DNA of 64,000 nt from Winogradskyella undariae (GCF_013285155.1 NZ_JABTEL010000006.1:62001-126000); one strand, 5' to 3'. Numbered from the stretch's first letter, positions 8,617-18,917 are shown. Program-made: numbers and translations. Notes: generated by a model not told the origin, from the letters alone.

Positions 8617-11589
8617 TTAGTTGTGAGAATCCATAGAGTCACAATGTAAATCGTGATGCTCTTTTTTCTTAATAGGTTGCGTTTTTATGCCTTTGTTTTT
8701 ATCTTGAAGCATCAAATTAATAAGCTCACTTTTTTCTTTTTTAATAGCGTCTCGCATTTGCATATCTTTTTCTAAATCAAAATAGGTAACACCTTCAATA
8801 ATTGTTTTTTCAGCTTTAGCATAGATAGATAATGGGTGGTCTGTCCATAAAACCACATCAGCATCTTTTCCTACTTTAAGACTACCAACTCTGTTATCAA
8901 GATGTAAAAGTTTTGCCGGATTTAAAGTCACAAATTTCCAAGCCTCTTCTTCACTAACGCCACCGTATTTTACAGATTTAGCAGCTTCTTGGTTTAATCG
9001 GCGAGACATTTCAGGATCATCACTATTAATTGCTACTGTAATCCCTGCGTTATGCATAATGGCAGCATTGTACGGAATAGCATCATTTACTTCGTATTTA
9101 TAAGCCCACCAATCACTAAATGTAGATCCGCCTGCGCCATGAGCTTTCATTTTATCTGCTACTTTATAACCTTCAAGAATGTGTGTGAAAGTATTGATTT
9201 TAAAATCGAATTGATCTGCAACTTTCATCAACATATTAATTTCACTTTGTACGTAAGAATGACATGAAATAAAACGCTCACCATTTAAAATTTCAGCAAG
9301 TGTTTCCATTTCTGCATCGTATCTATAAGGTTTGCCACTTTTCTTTAATGCATCATAAGCTTTGGCTCGTGTAAAATAATCAATAAAAACTTGTTCTACA
9401 CCCATACGAGATTGAGGAAAACGTGCATTGGTGCTATATCGAGATTGTTTTACGTTTTCTCCTAAAGCAAATTTTATAAACTTAGGGGAATCATCATAAA
9501 TTAAACCATTTGCTGTTTCTCCCCATTTTAATTTAATAATAGCAGAGCGACCTCCAATAGGATTTGCTGAACCATGTAAAACTTGAATAGAAGTTACGCC
9601 ACCTGCTAAATTGCGATAAATATTAATGTCTTTTTCGTCTAAAACATCTTCAATCGTTACTTCTGCAGAAGAATTCTGACCACCTTCGTTTATAGATGAA
9701 GTTGCAATATGCGAGTGCTCGTCAATGATACCTGCGGTAATGTGTTTTCCTGTAGCATCAATAACTTTTGCATTTCTACTAGAAAGATCTTTACCTATTT
9801 TTGAAATCTTTCCGTCTTTAATTAAAACATCTGTATTTTCTAAAACCCCCTCTTTTTCATTGGTCCAAACGGTCGCGTTTTTAAATAGTAAAGTTTCAGA
9901 TTTTGGTTGTTCTGTAAATCCATAAGCTAAATTAGGATAGGTTATAGGGTACATTGAAGCTTTGTTAACAGTTTCATCCTTCTTTGCTTTAGCCCCTTTT
10001 TTGTCTGCTGCTTCTTTATCTTTTTTAAGGGCAACAAAAGAAATTTCATTACCATCTGGTAATATTGCTTTTCCGCTTAAGGTTTTTAGATTCGTAATTT
10101 TAGCGACAACTCTAGTATATTCATTTTTAGTACTATCAGTTGTTTTAAATATAAGATTTAGCCAATCGTCTGAATAATTGATTTTTGTGCCTAAATTTTT
10201 GTCATTGCTTTCTAGTTTAGCTTTAGGCTTACTTGTACTTCCAGAGATGGATAGCTTAAAATCACTTCCTGCAAGTTTAAAGGTGTAATCTCCATCAATA
10301 TCTTTAGTATTTATATCTTCAAGAATATTTGCTTCTCCTTGTACCCAATTTTCATAAAGCTTTGTTTTCTTTTCAAAAATATCACCATCTGTAATTAAAA
10401 AATTAGCGTAACTTCCTGTTTTTAAAGTTCCTAAGAGGTCAGATTTCCCTAATAATGCAGCAGGAACTGTAGTTAATGCTTCAAGTGCTTTTTGTTTAGA
10501 AAGTCCACTTTCAATCGCTTTTATTAAGTTAGAAGAAAATGATTTAGTAGATTTTAATCCGTGTGTTGTTAAAGCAAATTTAATTCCGTTTTCTGCTAAT
10601 AATCCTGGATTGTGTGGTTCCTGATTCCAAGCACGCATATCACTTAACGTTAATGTGCTTGCTAAAAATGGATCGTCAACATCATAAGCGAGTTTAAAAT
10701 TGATGGGTAAAATAATTGTAGCATTTGTGCCCTTAACTTCATCAATACGTTCATATTCATCACCACCACCAAGAATAGTGTATTGAATATTAAATGCATC
10801 ACCCACTTTGTCAGCTCGCATTAAGTTTGCTCTGCTGCCTGCTTCAAAAATTTGAAGTAAGTTTTTATGGGTGTTTAAAGCTTCTAGAGATAAATCTTTA
10901 GTGTCAATGTGGCCTGCTTCGTACCATTTGGCATCACTATACATCTGGCGTAATAAGGCCATACTTCCCATAATAGAAGAAGGATAACGTTGTTGTGACT
11001 TCACACTTTTGCTGAATGATAAATGCTGCGATGCTTTGCTATCTATAATTCGCATAGAATTATCGGCATTATTATTCAGAGCAATTAAAGCTCCTGTACC
11101 ACGAACAACACCATCTGGCATATGTGTATTTACCACTCCAAAACCTAATTTTTGTAATTCGGTTGCTGTTTTTTCATCGTATTTAAAACTCGTCATTACG
11201 TCTTGTTCTGGCATAATGTGGTCATTCCAATAAAAACCACTTCTGCTCGGGCCATATTGTGGTCCGTTACCACCTCGTTTGGGTTTTTCGACACCAAATG
11301 TGGTATGTAAATCAATAAAAGAAGGGTAAATCGTTTTTCCTGAAAGATCTATTTTAGTTGTGTTTTTAGGAATATTTACTGATTTCCCTACGCTAACTAC
11401 TTTTCCATCTTTAATAAGAAGTGTAGCGTTGTCAATAGTTTCGGTTGGTGATACGTGAATTGTTGCATTAGTAAAAGCCGTATAGTTAGTGTTTTTGGCT
11501 ATTACTCCAGTATTACTAGGAAAGTAATCTTGTGCAAATAATGAAAAACTGCACATGAAAATGAGCAGCCGTAAATGTACTTTAATCAT
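8617..11589 (-). CDS. Exported two-domain amidohydrolase
   Basis: A 990-residue protein with a signal peptide (residues 1-20, ending in LFAQ). It contains two amidohydrolase units. The N-terminal unit (about 25-450) keeps the family outline but has PSFIDLHTTFG, with one histidine instead of HxH. The C-terminal unit (about 600-960) has a full ligand set: IDEHSH, SCHSYVQ, FTHILEG and INSDDPE. The second unit is therefore probably the active metal-dependent hydrolase, of the periplasmic imidazolonepropionase-like type; the natural substrate is unknown. The extreme C-terminus is rich in His (HHDLHCDSMDSHN), perhaps a metal-holding tail. It is the first gene of a two-gene operon. Confidence 0.8.
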   Translation of the reverse strand: MIKVHLRLLIFMCSFSLFAQDYFPSNTGVIAKNTNYTAFTNATIHVSPTETIDNATLLIKDGKVVSVGKSVNIPKNTTKIDLSGKTIYPSFIDLHTTFGVEKPKRGGNGPQYGPSRSGFYWNDHIMPEQDVMTSFKYDEKTATELQKLGFGVVNTHMPDGVVRGTGALIALNNNADNSMRIIDSKASQHLSFSKSVKSQQRYPSSIMGSMALLRQMYSDAKWYEAGHIDTKDLSLEALNTHKNLLQIFEAGSRANLMRADKVGDAFNIQYTILGGGDEYERIDEVKGTNATIILPINFKLAYDVDDPFLASTLTLSDMRAWNQEPHNPGLLAENGIKFALTTHGLKSTKSFSSNLIKAIESGLSKQKALEALTTVPAALLGKSDLLGTLKTGSYANFLITDGDIFEKKTKLYENWVQGEANILEDINTKDIDGDYTFKLAGSDFKLSISGSTSKPKAKLESNDKNLGTKINYSDDWLNLIFKTTDSTKNEYTRVVAKITNLKTLSGKAILPDGNEISFVALKKDKEAADKKGAKAKKDETVNKASMYPITYPNLAYGFTEQPKSETLLFKNATVWTNEKEGVLENTDVLIKDGKISKIGKDLSSRNAKVIDATGKHITAGIIDEHSHIATSSINEGGQNSSAEVTIEDVLDEKDINIYRNLAGGVTSIQVLHGSANPIGGRSAIIKLKWGETANGLIYDDSPKFIKFALGENVKQSRYSTNARFPQSRMGVEQVFIDYFTRAKAYDALKKSGKPYRYDAEMETLAEILNGERFISCHSYVQSEINMLMKVADQFDFKINTFTHILEGYKVADKMKAHGAGGSTFSDWWAYKYEVNDAIPYNAAIMHNAGITVAINSDDPEMSRRLNQEAAKSVKYGGVSEEEAWKFVTLNPAKLLHLDNRVGSLKVGKDADVVLWTDHPLSIYAKAEKTIIEGVTYFDLEKDMQMRDAIKKEKSELINLMLQDKNKGIKTQPIKKKEHHDLHCDSMDSHN

Positions 11590-11712
11590 ATTGTGGCTGG
11601 TTTTGTTAGAATTTTAAATATAGGAATTTAAGCGTTTCAGTTCTTGTAATCTAAAGGTTTTAACATTTTTAGAACTTTGCTTAATTTGTTTAAAAACACT
11701 CAGTTTTATTAT

Positions 11713-12780
11713 TTATAAGCTTTTATCTTCATAATAATTCACTAAAAGTGCAACAACATAGCTATAACTTTTCATGCCTGCAGATTGATTATTCGCTTTT
11801 AAGAAATTATCGAATGTTTTTTCAAAAATAGGCTCGATAGGGTTTTCGTAAGATTTCCAAAAATCTTGAGACTCTTGGTAATTTATAAGAATACCTTTGT
11901 TTATAGATGGCAAAATTGTAGCATAAACTTCAGGATCGCGTCTAAAAATTTCGCCTAAACAATACCGAAGCGCAAAGGTATACCCCGAATATTTAAAATA
12001 TAAATCATCATTATGTATAGCCGCTAAACTACCAATAAAATTAGCTTCGTTTTCTGCTGCGTAACCTAATTGATGTGCTACTTCGTGGCAAGATGTTGTT
12101 GGATATTTATAAGTGGAAATTAATCCGTTGACTTGAGCTTCATTTGTAAATGGGTTTATATATCCCGAAAATCCCATGTAGGTTAAAGGTAAACTGTAAA
12201 TTGATTTTTTAATACTTACGGGGTTATATTCAAGATGTGGATAAACTTTAGCTAACGATTTATAGCCATTTTCTACTTTATTAAAAATTTCAGGTTTAGT
12301 ATATGGAGATTCAACTTTTAAAGTATCATTTTTAACCAATTGAAATTGTAATTGATTCGACTTTTCAATTAAACGTTTTGTAAAGGATATTAATTGCTCG
12401 GTTGAATATTCAGCTTCAAGATTTAAAGATTTGTAGAGCGGTTGACGGTAATAATTAAAAGCCCAAAGTATGTGAAAGGCAAAATAGGCAATAGATAAAG
12501 TAGAACCAACATCTAAAAGCCAGTTTTTTGTGTCTTTAATAATGCGTTTTCGGTTTGAAATTAACCATTTTATAATGTAAATGCCTCCAAAAGTGTAAAA
12601 TAGATCACCAACAGAAAAAGGAATCCATCCAGAAATATAACGTGATAATTTTGATAAAAACACATAAAGTCCGTTGCTGTAAAATTGTTCAATAAATTCG
12701 GGATAATGCTTCAATTGCGATAAGAATAACAATTGAATTCCGAAGAAAATAACAAGGATAAGTTTTATGTTTTTTCGCAT
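11713..12780 (-). CDS. DUF3810 membrane protein with HExxH zinc-protease motif
   Basis: A 355-residue protein with hydrophobic segments near residues 6-22, 55-72 and 92-110. A C-terminal extracytoplasmic domain carries HEVAH at 232-236, followed by an AENEANFIG stretch that supplies a likely third, glutamate, ligand. This arrangement matches the DUF3810 family of Bacteroidota, which is regarded as metallopeptidase-like. The substrate is unknown. It is transcribed alone on the minus strand, divergent from pepD. No hairpin terminator is obvious after it. Confidence 0.8.
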   Translation of the reverse strand: MRKNIKLILVIFFGIQLLFLSQLKHYPEFIEQFYSNGLYVFLSKLSRYISGWIPFSVGDLFYTFGGIYIIKWLISNRKRIIKDTKNWLLDVGSTLSIAYFAFHILWAFNYYRQPLYKSLNLEAEYSTEQLISFTKRLIEKSNQLQFQLVKNDTLKVESPYTKPEIFNKVENGYKSLAKVYPHLEYNPVSIKKSIYSLPLTYMGFSGYINPFTNEAQVNGLISTYKYPTTSCHEVAHQLGYAAENEANFIGSLAAIHNDDLYFKYSGYTFALRYCLGEIFRRDPEVYATILPSINKGILINYQESQDFWKSYENPIEPIFEKTFDNFLKANNQSAGMKSYSYVVALLVNYYEDKSL

Positions 12781-12871
12781 GTATCAAAAATAGGAAAAAG
12801 AATGGACTGACTAATTATTTTATATGAGAGAAACAAGTTTAGAATCTCAATAAAGAGATAAACGTATTTTG

Positions 12872-12879
12872 TACCTTTG
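12872..12879 (+). promoter_or_regulatory. Bacteroidota -7 box upstream of pepD
   Basis: TACCTTTG matches the TAnnTTTG consensus and lies 20 bases before the ATG, which implies a very short leader. No good TTG -33 element is seen at the expected distance. Confidence 0.45.
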
Positions 12880-12899
12880 TATATCTAAAAATAAGATTT

Positions 12900-14363
12900 A
12901 TGAGTTCAGAAATAAGAGCCTTAGAGCCAAAAGTATTATGGAATAAATTCGCAGATTTAAATGCGGTGCCAAGACCTTCTAAAAAGGAAGAGCGTGTCAT
13001 TAAATTTATGAAGGATTTTGGTGAGAGTTTAGGTTTGGAAACGTTAGTCGATGAGGTTGGAAATGTAATTATCCGTAAGCCTGCATCTAAAGGAATGGAA
13101 GACCGTAAGGCGATAGTAATGCAATCGCATTTAGATATGGTACACCAAAAGAATAACGATACCGTTTTTAATTTTGATGAGCAAGGTATTGAAATGTTTG
13201 TTGATGGAGACTGGGTAAAAGCAAAAGGAACAACACTTGGTGCAGATAACGGTTTAGGAGTTGCAACGATTATGGCTATCTTAGAAAGTGATACTATTGC
13301 GCATCCTGCATTAGAAGCTTTGTTTACTATTGATGAAGAAACAGGAATGACAGGCGCTCAAGGTTTAAAAGGAGGTTTACTTAAAGGTGAAATTCTTTTA
13401 AACTTAGATACAGAAGAAGATGACGAAATAGGAGTTGGTTGTGCAGGAGGAATAGATGTTACGGCAACACGCGAGTATAATGAAGAAGAAACTCCAGAGT
13501 TTAAAATTGGGTATACAATAACCGTAAAAGGGTTGCAAGGAGGACATTCAGGAATGCAAATTCATGAAGGTTTAGGAAATGCTAATAAATTAATGAACCG
13601 TTTACTGTTTGATGGTTTTGAAGATTATGGACTTCGTATTTCTGAAATTGATGGTGGTAGTTTAAGAAATGCTATTCCAAGAGAAAGTAATGCAATTGTA
13701 GCGGTAGATTCTGTACATGAAGATGCTTTTGAAGCCGAAATGAAAGCGAAAGCCGAAATGCTTAAGTTTGAATTTAAAACAATGGAACCTGATTTAGAGG
13801 TTGTTGTTTCTAAAACAGAAACTCCAGAAAAAATCATGGATTTAGGAGTGCAAGAAGGTTTAACTAGAGCGATATATGCTGCGCATAATGGTGTTTACCG
13901 TATGAGCCCGGATATTGAAGGTTTGGTAGAAACGTCTAATAACATTGCAAGAGTTATAGTGAAAGATGGCGCTATTAAAATTGGTTGTTTAACACGTAGT
14001 TCTGTAGAAAGTACTAAAGATGATTTAGCTAATATGTTACGTGCAACTTTTGAATTAACAGGTTGTGAAGTAGAACTTTCTGGCGATTATCCGGGTTGGG
14101 CTCCAAATATGGATTCTGCTATTTTAAAAGAAATGGTGCCAATTTACGAGCGTTTAAATAATGGAGAGAAACCTCACGTTGCAGCTTGTCACGCAGGTTT
14201 AGAATGTGGGATTTTAGGAACTAATTATCCAGAAATGGATATGATTAGTTTTGGTCCTAATATTAAAGGAGCGCATTCTCCTGATGAACGTGCTCAGATT
14301 TCTTCAGCACAGAAATATTGGAAATTTGTTTTAGAGATATTAGAACATATTCCTAAAGCCTAA
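12900..14363 (+). CDS. pepD: Aminoacyl-histidine dipeptidase (M20 family)
   Basis: A 487-residue cytoplasmic metallopeptidase of the M20 PepD type, which hydrolyses carnosine-like and other X-His dipeptides using zinc. Visible ligands and catalytic residues include QSHLDMVHQ (His77, Asp79), LGADNGLG (Asp116), TIDEETGMTG (Glu146/Glu147) and a late GAHSPDE histidine. The length fits the family (about 485). The start is supported by the -7 box at 12872 and by the MSSEIRALEP opening. It is a single-gene transcript ending at a strong shared terminator. Confidence 0.93.
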   Translation: MSSEIRALEPKVLWNKFADLNAVPRPSKKEERVIKFMKDFGESLGLETLVDEVGNVIIRKPASKGMEDRKAIVMQSHLDMVHQKNNDTVFNFDEQGIEMFVDGDWVKAKGTTLGADNGLGVATIMAILESDTIAHPALEALFTIDEETGMTGAQGLKGGLLKGEILLNLDTEEDDEIGVGCAGGIDVTATREYNEEETPEFKIGYTITVKGLQGGHSGMQIHEGLGNANKLMNRLLFDGFEDYGLRISEIDGGSLRNAIPRESNAIVAVDSVHEDAFEAEMKAKAEMLKFEFKTMEPDLEVVVSKTETPEKIMDLGVQEGLTRAIYAAHNGVYRMSPDIEGLVETSNNIARVIVKDGAIKIGCLTRSSVESTKDDLANMLRATFELTGCEVELSGDYPGWAPNMDSAILKEMVPIYERLNNGEKPHVAACHAGLECGILGTNYPEMDMISFGPNIKGAHSPDERAQISSAQKYWKFVLEILEHIPKA

Positions 14364-14405
14364 GTTTTATAAATTAATAAGATAATTTTCTTATTGATTT
14401 TATTT

Positions 14406-14445
14406 CATAAAAAAAGCAGCTATAAATTATAGCTGCTTTTTTATG
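14406..14445. terminator. Bidirectional terminator between pepD and the PPIase gene
   Basis: A nearly perfect inverted repeat, CATAAAAAAAGCAGCTATAA against TTATAGCTGCTTTTTTATG, with A and T tracts on either side. It serves two convergent genes. Confidence 0.9.
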
Positions 14446-14457
14446 TTATAGTAAGTA

Positions 14458-15675
14458 TTATTTAATGCTTACCAATTCAATATCAAAAATAAGGTTGGCA
14501 CTAGCAGGAATCACTGGAGGATTTCCTCTTTCTCCATAACCTAAATAGTAAGGAATAAATACTCTTGCTTTATCTCCAATTTTCATGTTAAGCATTGCTT
14601 CTTTAAAACCAGCAATTAAAGTAGCAGTTTCGTTGTATTGCATATCAAAAGGAACATAACGACCAGCTTTATCTTGTCTTTCGTCATATTTGCCGTTTTT
14701 CTCAGCAACTTCTTTTAAAGTCGTCCAGAAAAGATCTCCATTTTCTAAATACCCAGCACAATCAATGTTTACACGATCTGTAGAAGCTGGTTTTACACCA
14801 TCTGCTTCGTGAGTAAAGATCATAGCCATTCCTGTAGGAGATTCAATTTTTCTACCTTTTAATTCTTCGTTCTTTTTTAAGAATTCAGTTTTTGCAACTT
14901 CAGCTTTAGCTTTAGCAGCTAATTTAGCTTCTTCAGCTTTTTTCTCAGCTTCAAGTTTTGCAGCTGCAGCTCTTTCCTTAATTTTAGGTAATTCTTCTGT
15001 AAATACTTTAGGTGCATCAAACTTTTTTGCTGCAGTACCAATTCTAATAATATTTAATTTTGTAATCACCACATCTTCTAATGGTTTGTTAGATCCAGGC
15101 TGAACTTTTACATTCGAAATTGTATCTAATACGTTTAAACCTTTTACTAATTCTCCAAATACAGCATGACATGATACTCTTGGATTAGAACAATCTTTTA
15201 AATTTCCGCTAGCATCAAAACCATCTAACCATGGTGTTGCTTTTTCTGTAATGAAAAATTGACTTCCGTTAGAGTTAGCGCCAGAGTTAGCCATAGATAG
15301 CATACCAGGTTTGTCATGTCTTAAACTGTCTACAAGTTCATCTTCAAACTTGTATCCCGGATCTCCAGAACCTGTTCCTGTAGGATCTCCACCTTGAATC
15401 ATAAAATCATTCATAACACGGTGAAATGTTAATCCATCATAATAAGGCTTTCCTTTAAATTCATCTCCTAATAAAGGGTGATCTCCTTCTGCCAATGCAA
15501 CAAAATTAGCAACCGTTACAGGTGCTTGATCATAAAATAGTTTTGCAACCATTGTGTCTTTAGAGGTTATAAATTCGGCATAAATTCCGTCTCCTAAATC
15601 CGAATAGCGTTCTTGGCAAGAAATATTTACCAATACTATTAATACAACAAATACAGTAAGTGCTTTTTTAATCAT
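14458..15675 (-). CDS. Cyclophilin-FKBP fusion peptidyl-prolyl isomerase (lipoprotein)
   Basis: A 405-residue lipoprotein (lipid-modified Cys20 in NISCQ). Residues about 30-210 are a cyclophilin domain, with [20 protein letters not shown] and [17 protein letters not shown]. Residues about 225-275 are an Ala/Lys/Glu-rich helical linker. Residues about 285-405 are an FKBP domain ending [20 protein letters not shown]. This order matches the dual immunophilins (cyclophilin then FKBP) known from flavobacteria. Both halves are expected to isomerise prolyl bonds in the periplasm. Its start overlaps the gldI stop by 8 bases, implying translational coupling with a gliding gene, so it may help fold gliding or T9SS proteins. 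Confidence 0.9.
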   Translation of the reverse strand: MIKKALTVFVVLIVLVNISCQERYSDLGDGIYAEFITSKDTMVAKLFYDQAPVTVANFVALAEGDHPLLGDEFKGKPYYDGLTFHRVMNDFMIQGGDPTGTGSGDPGYKFEDELVDSLRHDKPGMLSMANSGANSNGSQFFITEKATPWLDGFDASGNLKDCSNPRVSCHAVFGELVKGLNVLDTISNVKVQPGSNKPLEDVVITKLNIIRIGTAAKKFDAPKVFTEELPKIKERAAAAKLEAEKKAEEAKLAAKAKAEVAKTEFLKKNEELKGRKIESPTGMAMIFTHEADGVKPASTDRVNIDCAGYLENGDLFWTTLKEVAEKNGKYDERQDKAGRYVPFDMQYNETATLIAGFKEAMLNMKIGDKARVFIPYYLGYGERGNPPVIPASANLIFDIELVSIK

Positions 15676-16201
15676 TTTTTTGAGTTATAGTGTTTAAAGT
15701 TACTTCACAAATTAGAGGAACGTTAGTTCCTATTTTATTTTCATCTCCGTAATACCCAAAAGCTTTTTGGGAAGGAAATATAAAAGTTGCTGTTTCAGTA
15801 GGTTTTAATAATTTTAAACCTTCGCGCAAACCTGTAAACAATTCTTCTTTATCCATTACATATGTTCTAGAACTGTTGGCGTAAATTTGGTCTCCTTCAA
15901 TAGTAGATACATTAAAAGAAAAATGGATAAGATCTCCAAATTCTGGTTGTATGGTGTCTTTTTCAATTTTAGTATTGTAATGATACCAAAAACCACTTTC
16001 TGAAGAGAAATATTCTTTGTCTGGATTACTCTTTATAATATCTGAAATTTGTTTGTGTTCTAGCTCATTAAGCTTTTTGTTTCGTTCTACAGAGGCTTTT
16101 AAAAATGAACCCGATTGTACAGATTCTGGCAATCTAGCTTCTGGAGATTTGCAACTGAAACATAATAGAGTTAGGATAGCTATTATATGTAGATTTTTCA
16201 T
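15668..16201 (-). CDS. gldI: Gliding motility lipoprotein GldI (FKBP-type PPIase)
   Basis: A 177-residue FKBP-fold lipoprotein. I chose the ATG at 16201 because it opens the signal peptide [17 protein letters not shown] with lipobox Cys17; an upstream start at 16222 would add seven residues before it. The mature part has the FKBP core [10 protein letters not shown] and [13 protein letters not shown] and ends with the beta strand CEVTLNTI. GldI is a gliding protein of Flavobacterium, present only in some Bacteroidota. It probably assists folding of cell-envelope gliding and T9SS components. It sits between the DHH phosphoesterase (35 bases upstream) and the cyclophilin-FKBP gene (overlapping). 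Confidence 0.88.
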   Translation of the reverse strand: MKNLHIIAILTLLCFSCKSPEARLPESVQSGSFLKASVERNKKLNELEHKQISDIIKSNPDKEYFSSESGFWYHYNTKIEKDTIQPEFGDLIHFSFNVSTIEGDQIYANSSRTYVMDKEELFTGLREGLKLLKPTETATFIFPSQKAFGYYGDENKIGTNVPLICEVTLNTITQKND

Positions 16202-16236
16202 GTTAAAACATTTTATTTGCAATTAATTAGGTGGAT

Positions 16237-17256
16237 TTATTGGGCTAAATCGTTTTTATACTGCGGTAATATACTAATAAATTTACTTATAGTAGTTTGC
16301 ATATCATCATCACTACGTCCTCCTGCTGCGTTGGTATGACCACCACCATGGAAATGTACTCTAGAAAATTCGTTCACAGAAAACTCACCTTTACTACGCA
16401 ATGATATTTTTATGATTTTATCTTGATGGCTTTCTATAAAAATAGCGGCAAAAATAATACCTTTTAATGATAAGGCATAATTTACAAACCCTTCTGTATC
16501 TCCTTTTTTAAAGTTGAATTCGTCCAGTTCTGCCTGAGATAATGTAATGTAAGCTGTACGTAATTCTGGAATCACTTTTAAATTTTGAAGTGCTCTTCCT
16601 AATAACTGTAAGCGACTATAACTATTGGTGTCGAATGTATTATTATGGATTTGAGAATTATCAGCTCCTTTTGCAATTAAGCTTCCAATAACTTCGTGAG
16701 TTCTGCTCGTGGTTGCAGGAAAACGAAAAGAGCCTGTATCTGTCATAATACCAACGTATAGACACGTTGCTATATCGGCATTAATTTTTTCAGCATCTCC
16801 AAGCATTTCAATAAAATTATAAACCATTTCACAAGTTGAAGACATGCTTACATCTGAATACGTGTATTTAGCATAATTATCTGGCTGTTGATGGTGATCT
16901 ATCATAATCATTGTTGCAGTCGCTTTTTCTAAAGCTTCAGCCATAAGATTTCCAGCACGATGAAAAGCATTAAAATCTAATGTAAAAATCAACTCGGCAG
17001 CATTTATAAGCTTATTGCTTTCTTGTTGTTGCGTTTCAAATTTTAAAACAGAATCGTCACCTGGCAACCATTTTAAAAAATCAGGATAATCATTAGGTGC
17101 AATAATTACAGCATTATGGTTATATAATTTTAAGTAATGACACAAAGCTAAAGTAGAACCCATAGCATCTCCATCAGGATTTCTATGCGGTACAATAACG
17201 ATGTTTTTAGGTGTACTTAATAAGGCTTTTATTTCTGGAATTTGGTTTGTGATCAT
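16237..17256 (-). CDS. nrnA: DHH-family phosphoesterase, NrnA-like (nanoRNase / pAp phosphatase)
   Basis: A 339-residue cytoplasmic protein with the DHH-DHHA1 layout. VPHRNPDGDAMGS (His24, Asp28, Asp30) binds the first metal, IDHH (120-122) is the signature motif, and FHGGGHTNAAGG near the C-terminus is the DHHA1 substrate-binding motif. Family members degrade 2-5-nucleotide RNAs and dephosphorylate 3'-phosphoadenosine 5'-phosphate. Which activity dominates here is not visible. It is the first gene of an operon with gldI and the fusion PPIase. Confidence 0.85.
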   Translation of the reverse strand: MITNQIPEIKALLSTPKNIVIVPHRNPDGDAMGSTLALCHYLKLYNHNAVIIAPNDYPDFLKWLPGDDSVLKFETQQQESNKLINAAELIFTLDFNAFHRAGNLMAEALEKATATMIMIDHHQQPDNYAKYTYSDVSMSSTCEMVYNFIEMLGDAEKINADIATCLYVGIMTDTGSFRFPATTSRTHEVIGSLIAKGADNSQIHNNTFDTNSYSRLQLLGRALQNLKVIPELRTAYITLSQAELDEFNFKKGDTEGFVNYALSLKGIIFAAIFIESHQDKIIKISLRSKGEFSVNEFSRVHFHGGGHTNAAGGRSDDDMQTTISKFISILPQYKNDLAQ

Positions 17257-17314
17257 AGAATGCGAAGATACAATTTAATAACATATTGTATAAAGACCTT
17301 GCTTTATTTTAAAT

Positions 17315-17322
17315 TAACTTTG
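17315..17322 (+). promoter_or_regulatory. -7 box upstream of the PhoD-like gene
   Basis: TAACTTTG fits TAnnTTTG and lies 18 bases before the ATG at 17341. It therefore supports that start over longer in-frame starts that would overlap the box. The -33 TTG is not at an ideal distance. Confidence 0.45.
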
Positions 17323-17340
17323 TTGAAAATTAACATTATT

Positions 17341-18387
17341 ATGAATCATTTTATGCGTCTTTTAAGTGTCATTATTGTTCTGTTATTTGTTGGTTGTAAG
17401 TCATCAGATATAAAAACGATGCCAACGGCTAATGTTGTAACTTATAATGCCGATTATACAATTGCGTTTGGTTCTTGTAACAAGCAAAATGTAACCAATT
17501 TATTATGGGCTCCTATCTTAGAACACCAACCAAGTGTATGGATTTGGGGCGGAGATAATGTGTATTCTGATACTGATAATATGGTGAAATTAAAAGCCGA
17601 TTATGATAAGCAATTATCTGATCCAAACTATCAGAAATTAATAGCTTCAGCTAAAATATTAGGAACTTGGGACGATCATGATTATGGTTTAAGTGATGGA
17701 GGAGAAGCGTTTTATAAGAAAAAAGAAAGTCAAGAAGAATTTTTAGATTTTATGGGAGTTTCTAAAACAGATGCTCGTAGAAATAGGGAAGGGGTTTATG
17801 ATTCTGAAACTATAAATCTAGATAAAGGAAGTATTAAGATTATAGTGTTAGATACACGTTACTTTAGATCAGAATTAACAGAGGATAAGGCTTCAGAAAA
17901 ACGCTATAAACCTAATGAGTACGGTAAAGGTACGGTCTTAGGAACTGCACAATGGAAATGGTTAGAAGATGAATTAAAAACTTCTGATGCCGATTTTAAT
18001 ATTATAGTAAGCAGTATTCAACTTTTGTCTAATGAACATGGATTTGAAACTTGGGGAAATTTTCCACATGAAGTCGCTCGTTTAGAATCTTTAATAGTAG
18101 ACTCTAAAGCTAAAGGTGTATTAATATTATCTGGAGACCGTCATATTTCAGAATTTTCTAGTACAGATGTAGAAGGATTAGCGTATCCTTTGGTAGATTT
18201 TACATCAAGTGGTTTAACTCATGCTTACAGTAAATTTTCAGGCGAATCAAATGCTTACAGAATAGGGAGTGTTATTTCTGAAATTAGCTTTGGAGTTTTA
18301 CATTTTAATTTTGAAACTAAAGAAATTGAAATGGAAATGAGAGGCGAAAATAATATAAAACTTAACGAATTATCGCAGAAGTATTGA
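17341..18387 (+). CDS. PhoD-like alkaline phosphatase/phosphodiesterase (lipoprotein)
   Basis: A 348-residue lipoprotein; the lipobox FVGC gives Cys19. The start at 17341 is chosen for the signal peptide and for the -7 box just before it. Metallophosphatase motifs are visible: [33 protein letters not shown] and [10 protein letters not shown]. These match PhoD, which uses Fe/Ca to release phosphate from mono- and diesters outside the cytoplasm. It lies divergent from nrnA and upstream of ndk. No Pho-box-like repeat was recognised. Confidence 0.85.
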   Translation: MNHFMRLLSVIIVLLFVGCKSSDIKTMPTANVVTYNADYTIAFGSCNKQNVTNLLWAPILEHQPSVWIWGGDNVYSDTDNMVKLKADYDKQLSDPNYQKLIASAKILGTWDDHDYGLSDGGEAFYKKKESQEEFLDFMGVSKTDARRNREGVYDSETINLDKGSIKIIVLDTRYFRSELTEDKASEKRYKPNEYGKGTVLGTAQWKWLEDELKTSDADFNIIVSSIQLLSNEHGFETWGNFPHEVARLESLIVDSKAKGVLILSGDRHISEFSSTDVEGLAYPLVDFTSSGLTHAYSKFSGESNAYRIGSVISEISFGVLHFNFETKEIEMEMRGENNIKLNELSQKY

Positions 18388-18390
18388 TGC

Positions 18391-18420
18391 TTGCTTATTC
18401 TGTAAATTACATTACTTTTG
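18391..18420 (+). promoter_or_regulatory. Housekeeping promoter of ndk
   Basis: A TTG at 18391-18393, 19 bases of spacer and TACTTTTG at 18413-18420 match the Bacteroidota TTG/TAnnTTTG consensus. The ATG follows 22 bases later. Confidence 0.7.
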
Positions 18421-18442
18421 CACCATATTAAAAAAAAGATAC

Positions 18443-18862
18443 ATGGCAACTAACAGAACATTTACAATGTTAAAGCCTGATGCTGTTGAAAAAGGACACA
18501 TTGGCGCAATATTAGAAAAAATTACAGCTTCAGGTTTTAGAATCGTAGCGATGAAATTAACGCAAATGACTAAAGCTGATGCTGAGGAATTTTACGCAAT
18601 ACATAACGAACGTCCATTTTTTGGAGAGTTAGTTGAATATATGACTCGTGGTCCTATCGTTGCAGCTATCTTAGAAAAAGATAACGCAGTTGAAGATTTT
18701 AGAACTTTAATTGGTGCTACAAATCCTGATGATGCAGCTGAAGGTACGATCCGTAAGTTATATGCAGCTTCTATTGGAGAAAATGCAGCTCACGGAAGTG
18801 ATAGTGATGAAAATGCAGCCATTGAAGGTGCTTTCCATTTTTCAGGTAGAGATATGTTTTAA
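18443..18862 (+). CDS. ndk: Nucleoside-diphosphate kinase
   Basis: A 139-residue enzyme that passes phosphate from NTPs to NDPs through a phosphohistidine. The active-site His117 lies in [12 protein letters not shown], and [12 protein letters not shown] is the family N-terminus. The length is typical. It has a clear promoter in front and a strong terminator behind, so it is a single-gene unit. Confidence 0.97.
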   Translation: MATNRTFTMLKPDAVEKGHIGAILEKITASGFRIVAMKLTQMTKADAEEFYAIHNERPFFGELVEYMTRGPIVAAILEKDNAVEDFRTLIGATNPDDAAEGTIRKLYAASIGENAAHGSDSDENAAIEGAFHFSGRDMF

Positions 18863-18883
18863 GCTAAAACATTATATAATATT

Positions 18884-18917
18884 TAAAAGACCATCTTTAC
18901 GGATGGTCTTTTTTTTT
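18884..18917 (+). terminator. Terminator of ndk
   Basis: The arms AAAAGACCATC and GGATGGTCTTTT enclose a short loop and are followed by a T9 tract. Confidence 0.9.

Noticed and set aside
16202-16222. Longer N-terminus for gldI beginning at 16222
   Set aside because: The seven extra residues precede an otherwise normal lipoprotein signal peptide, so 16201 is preferred.
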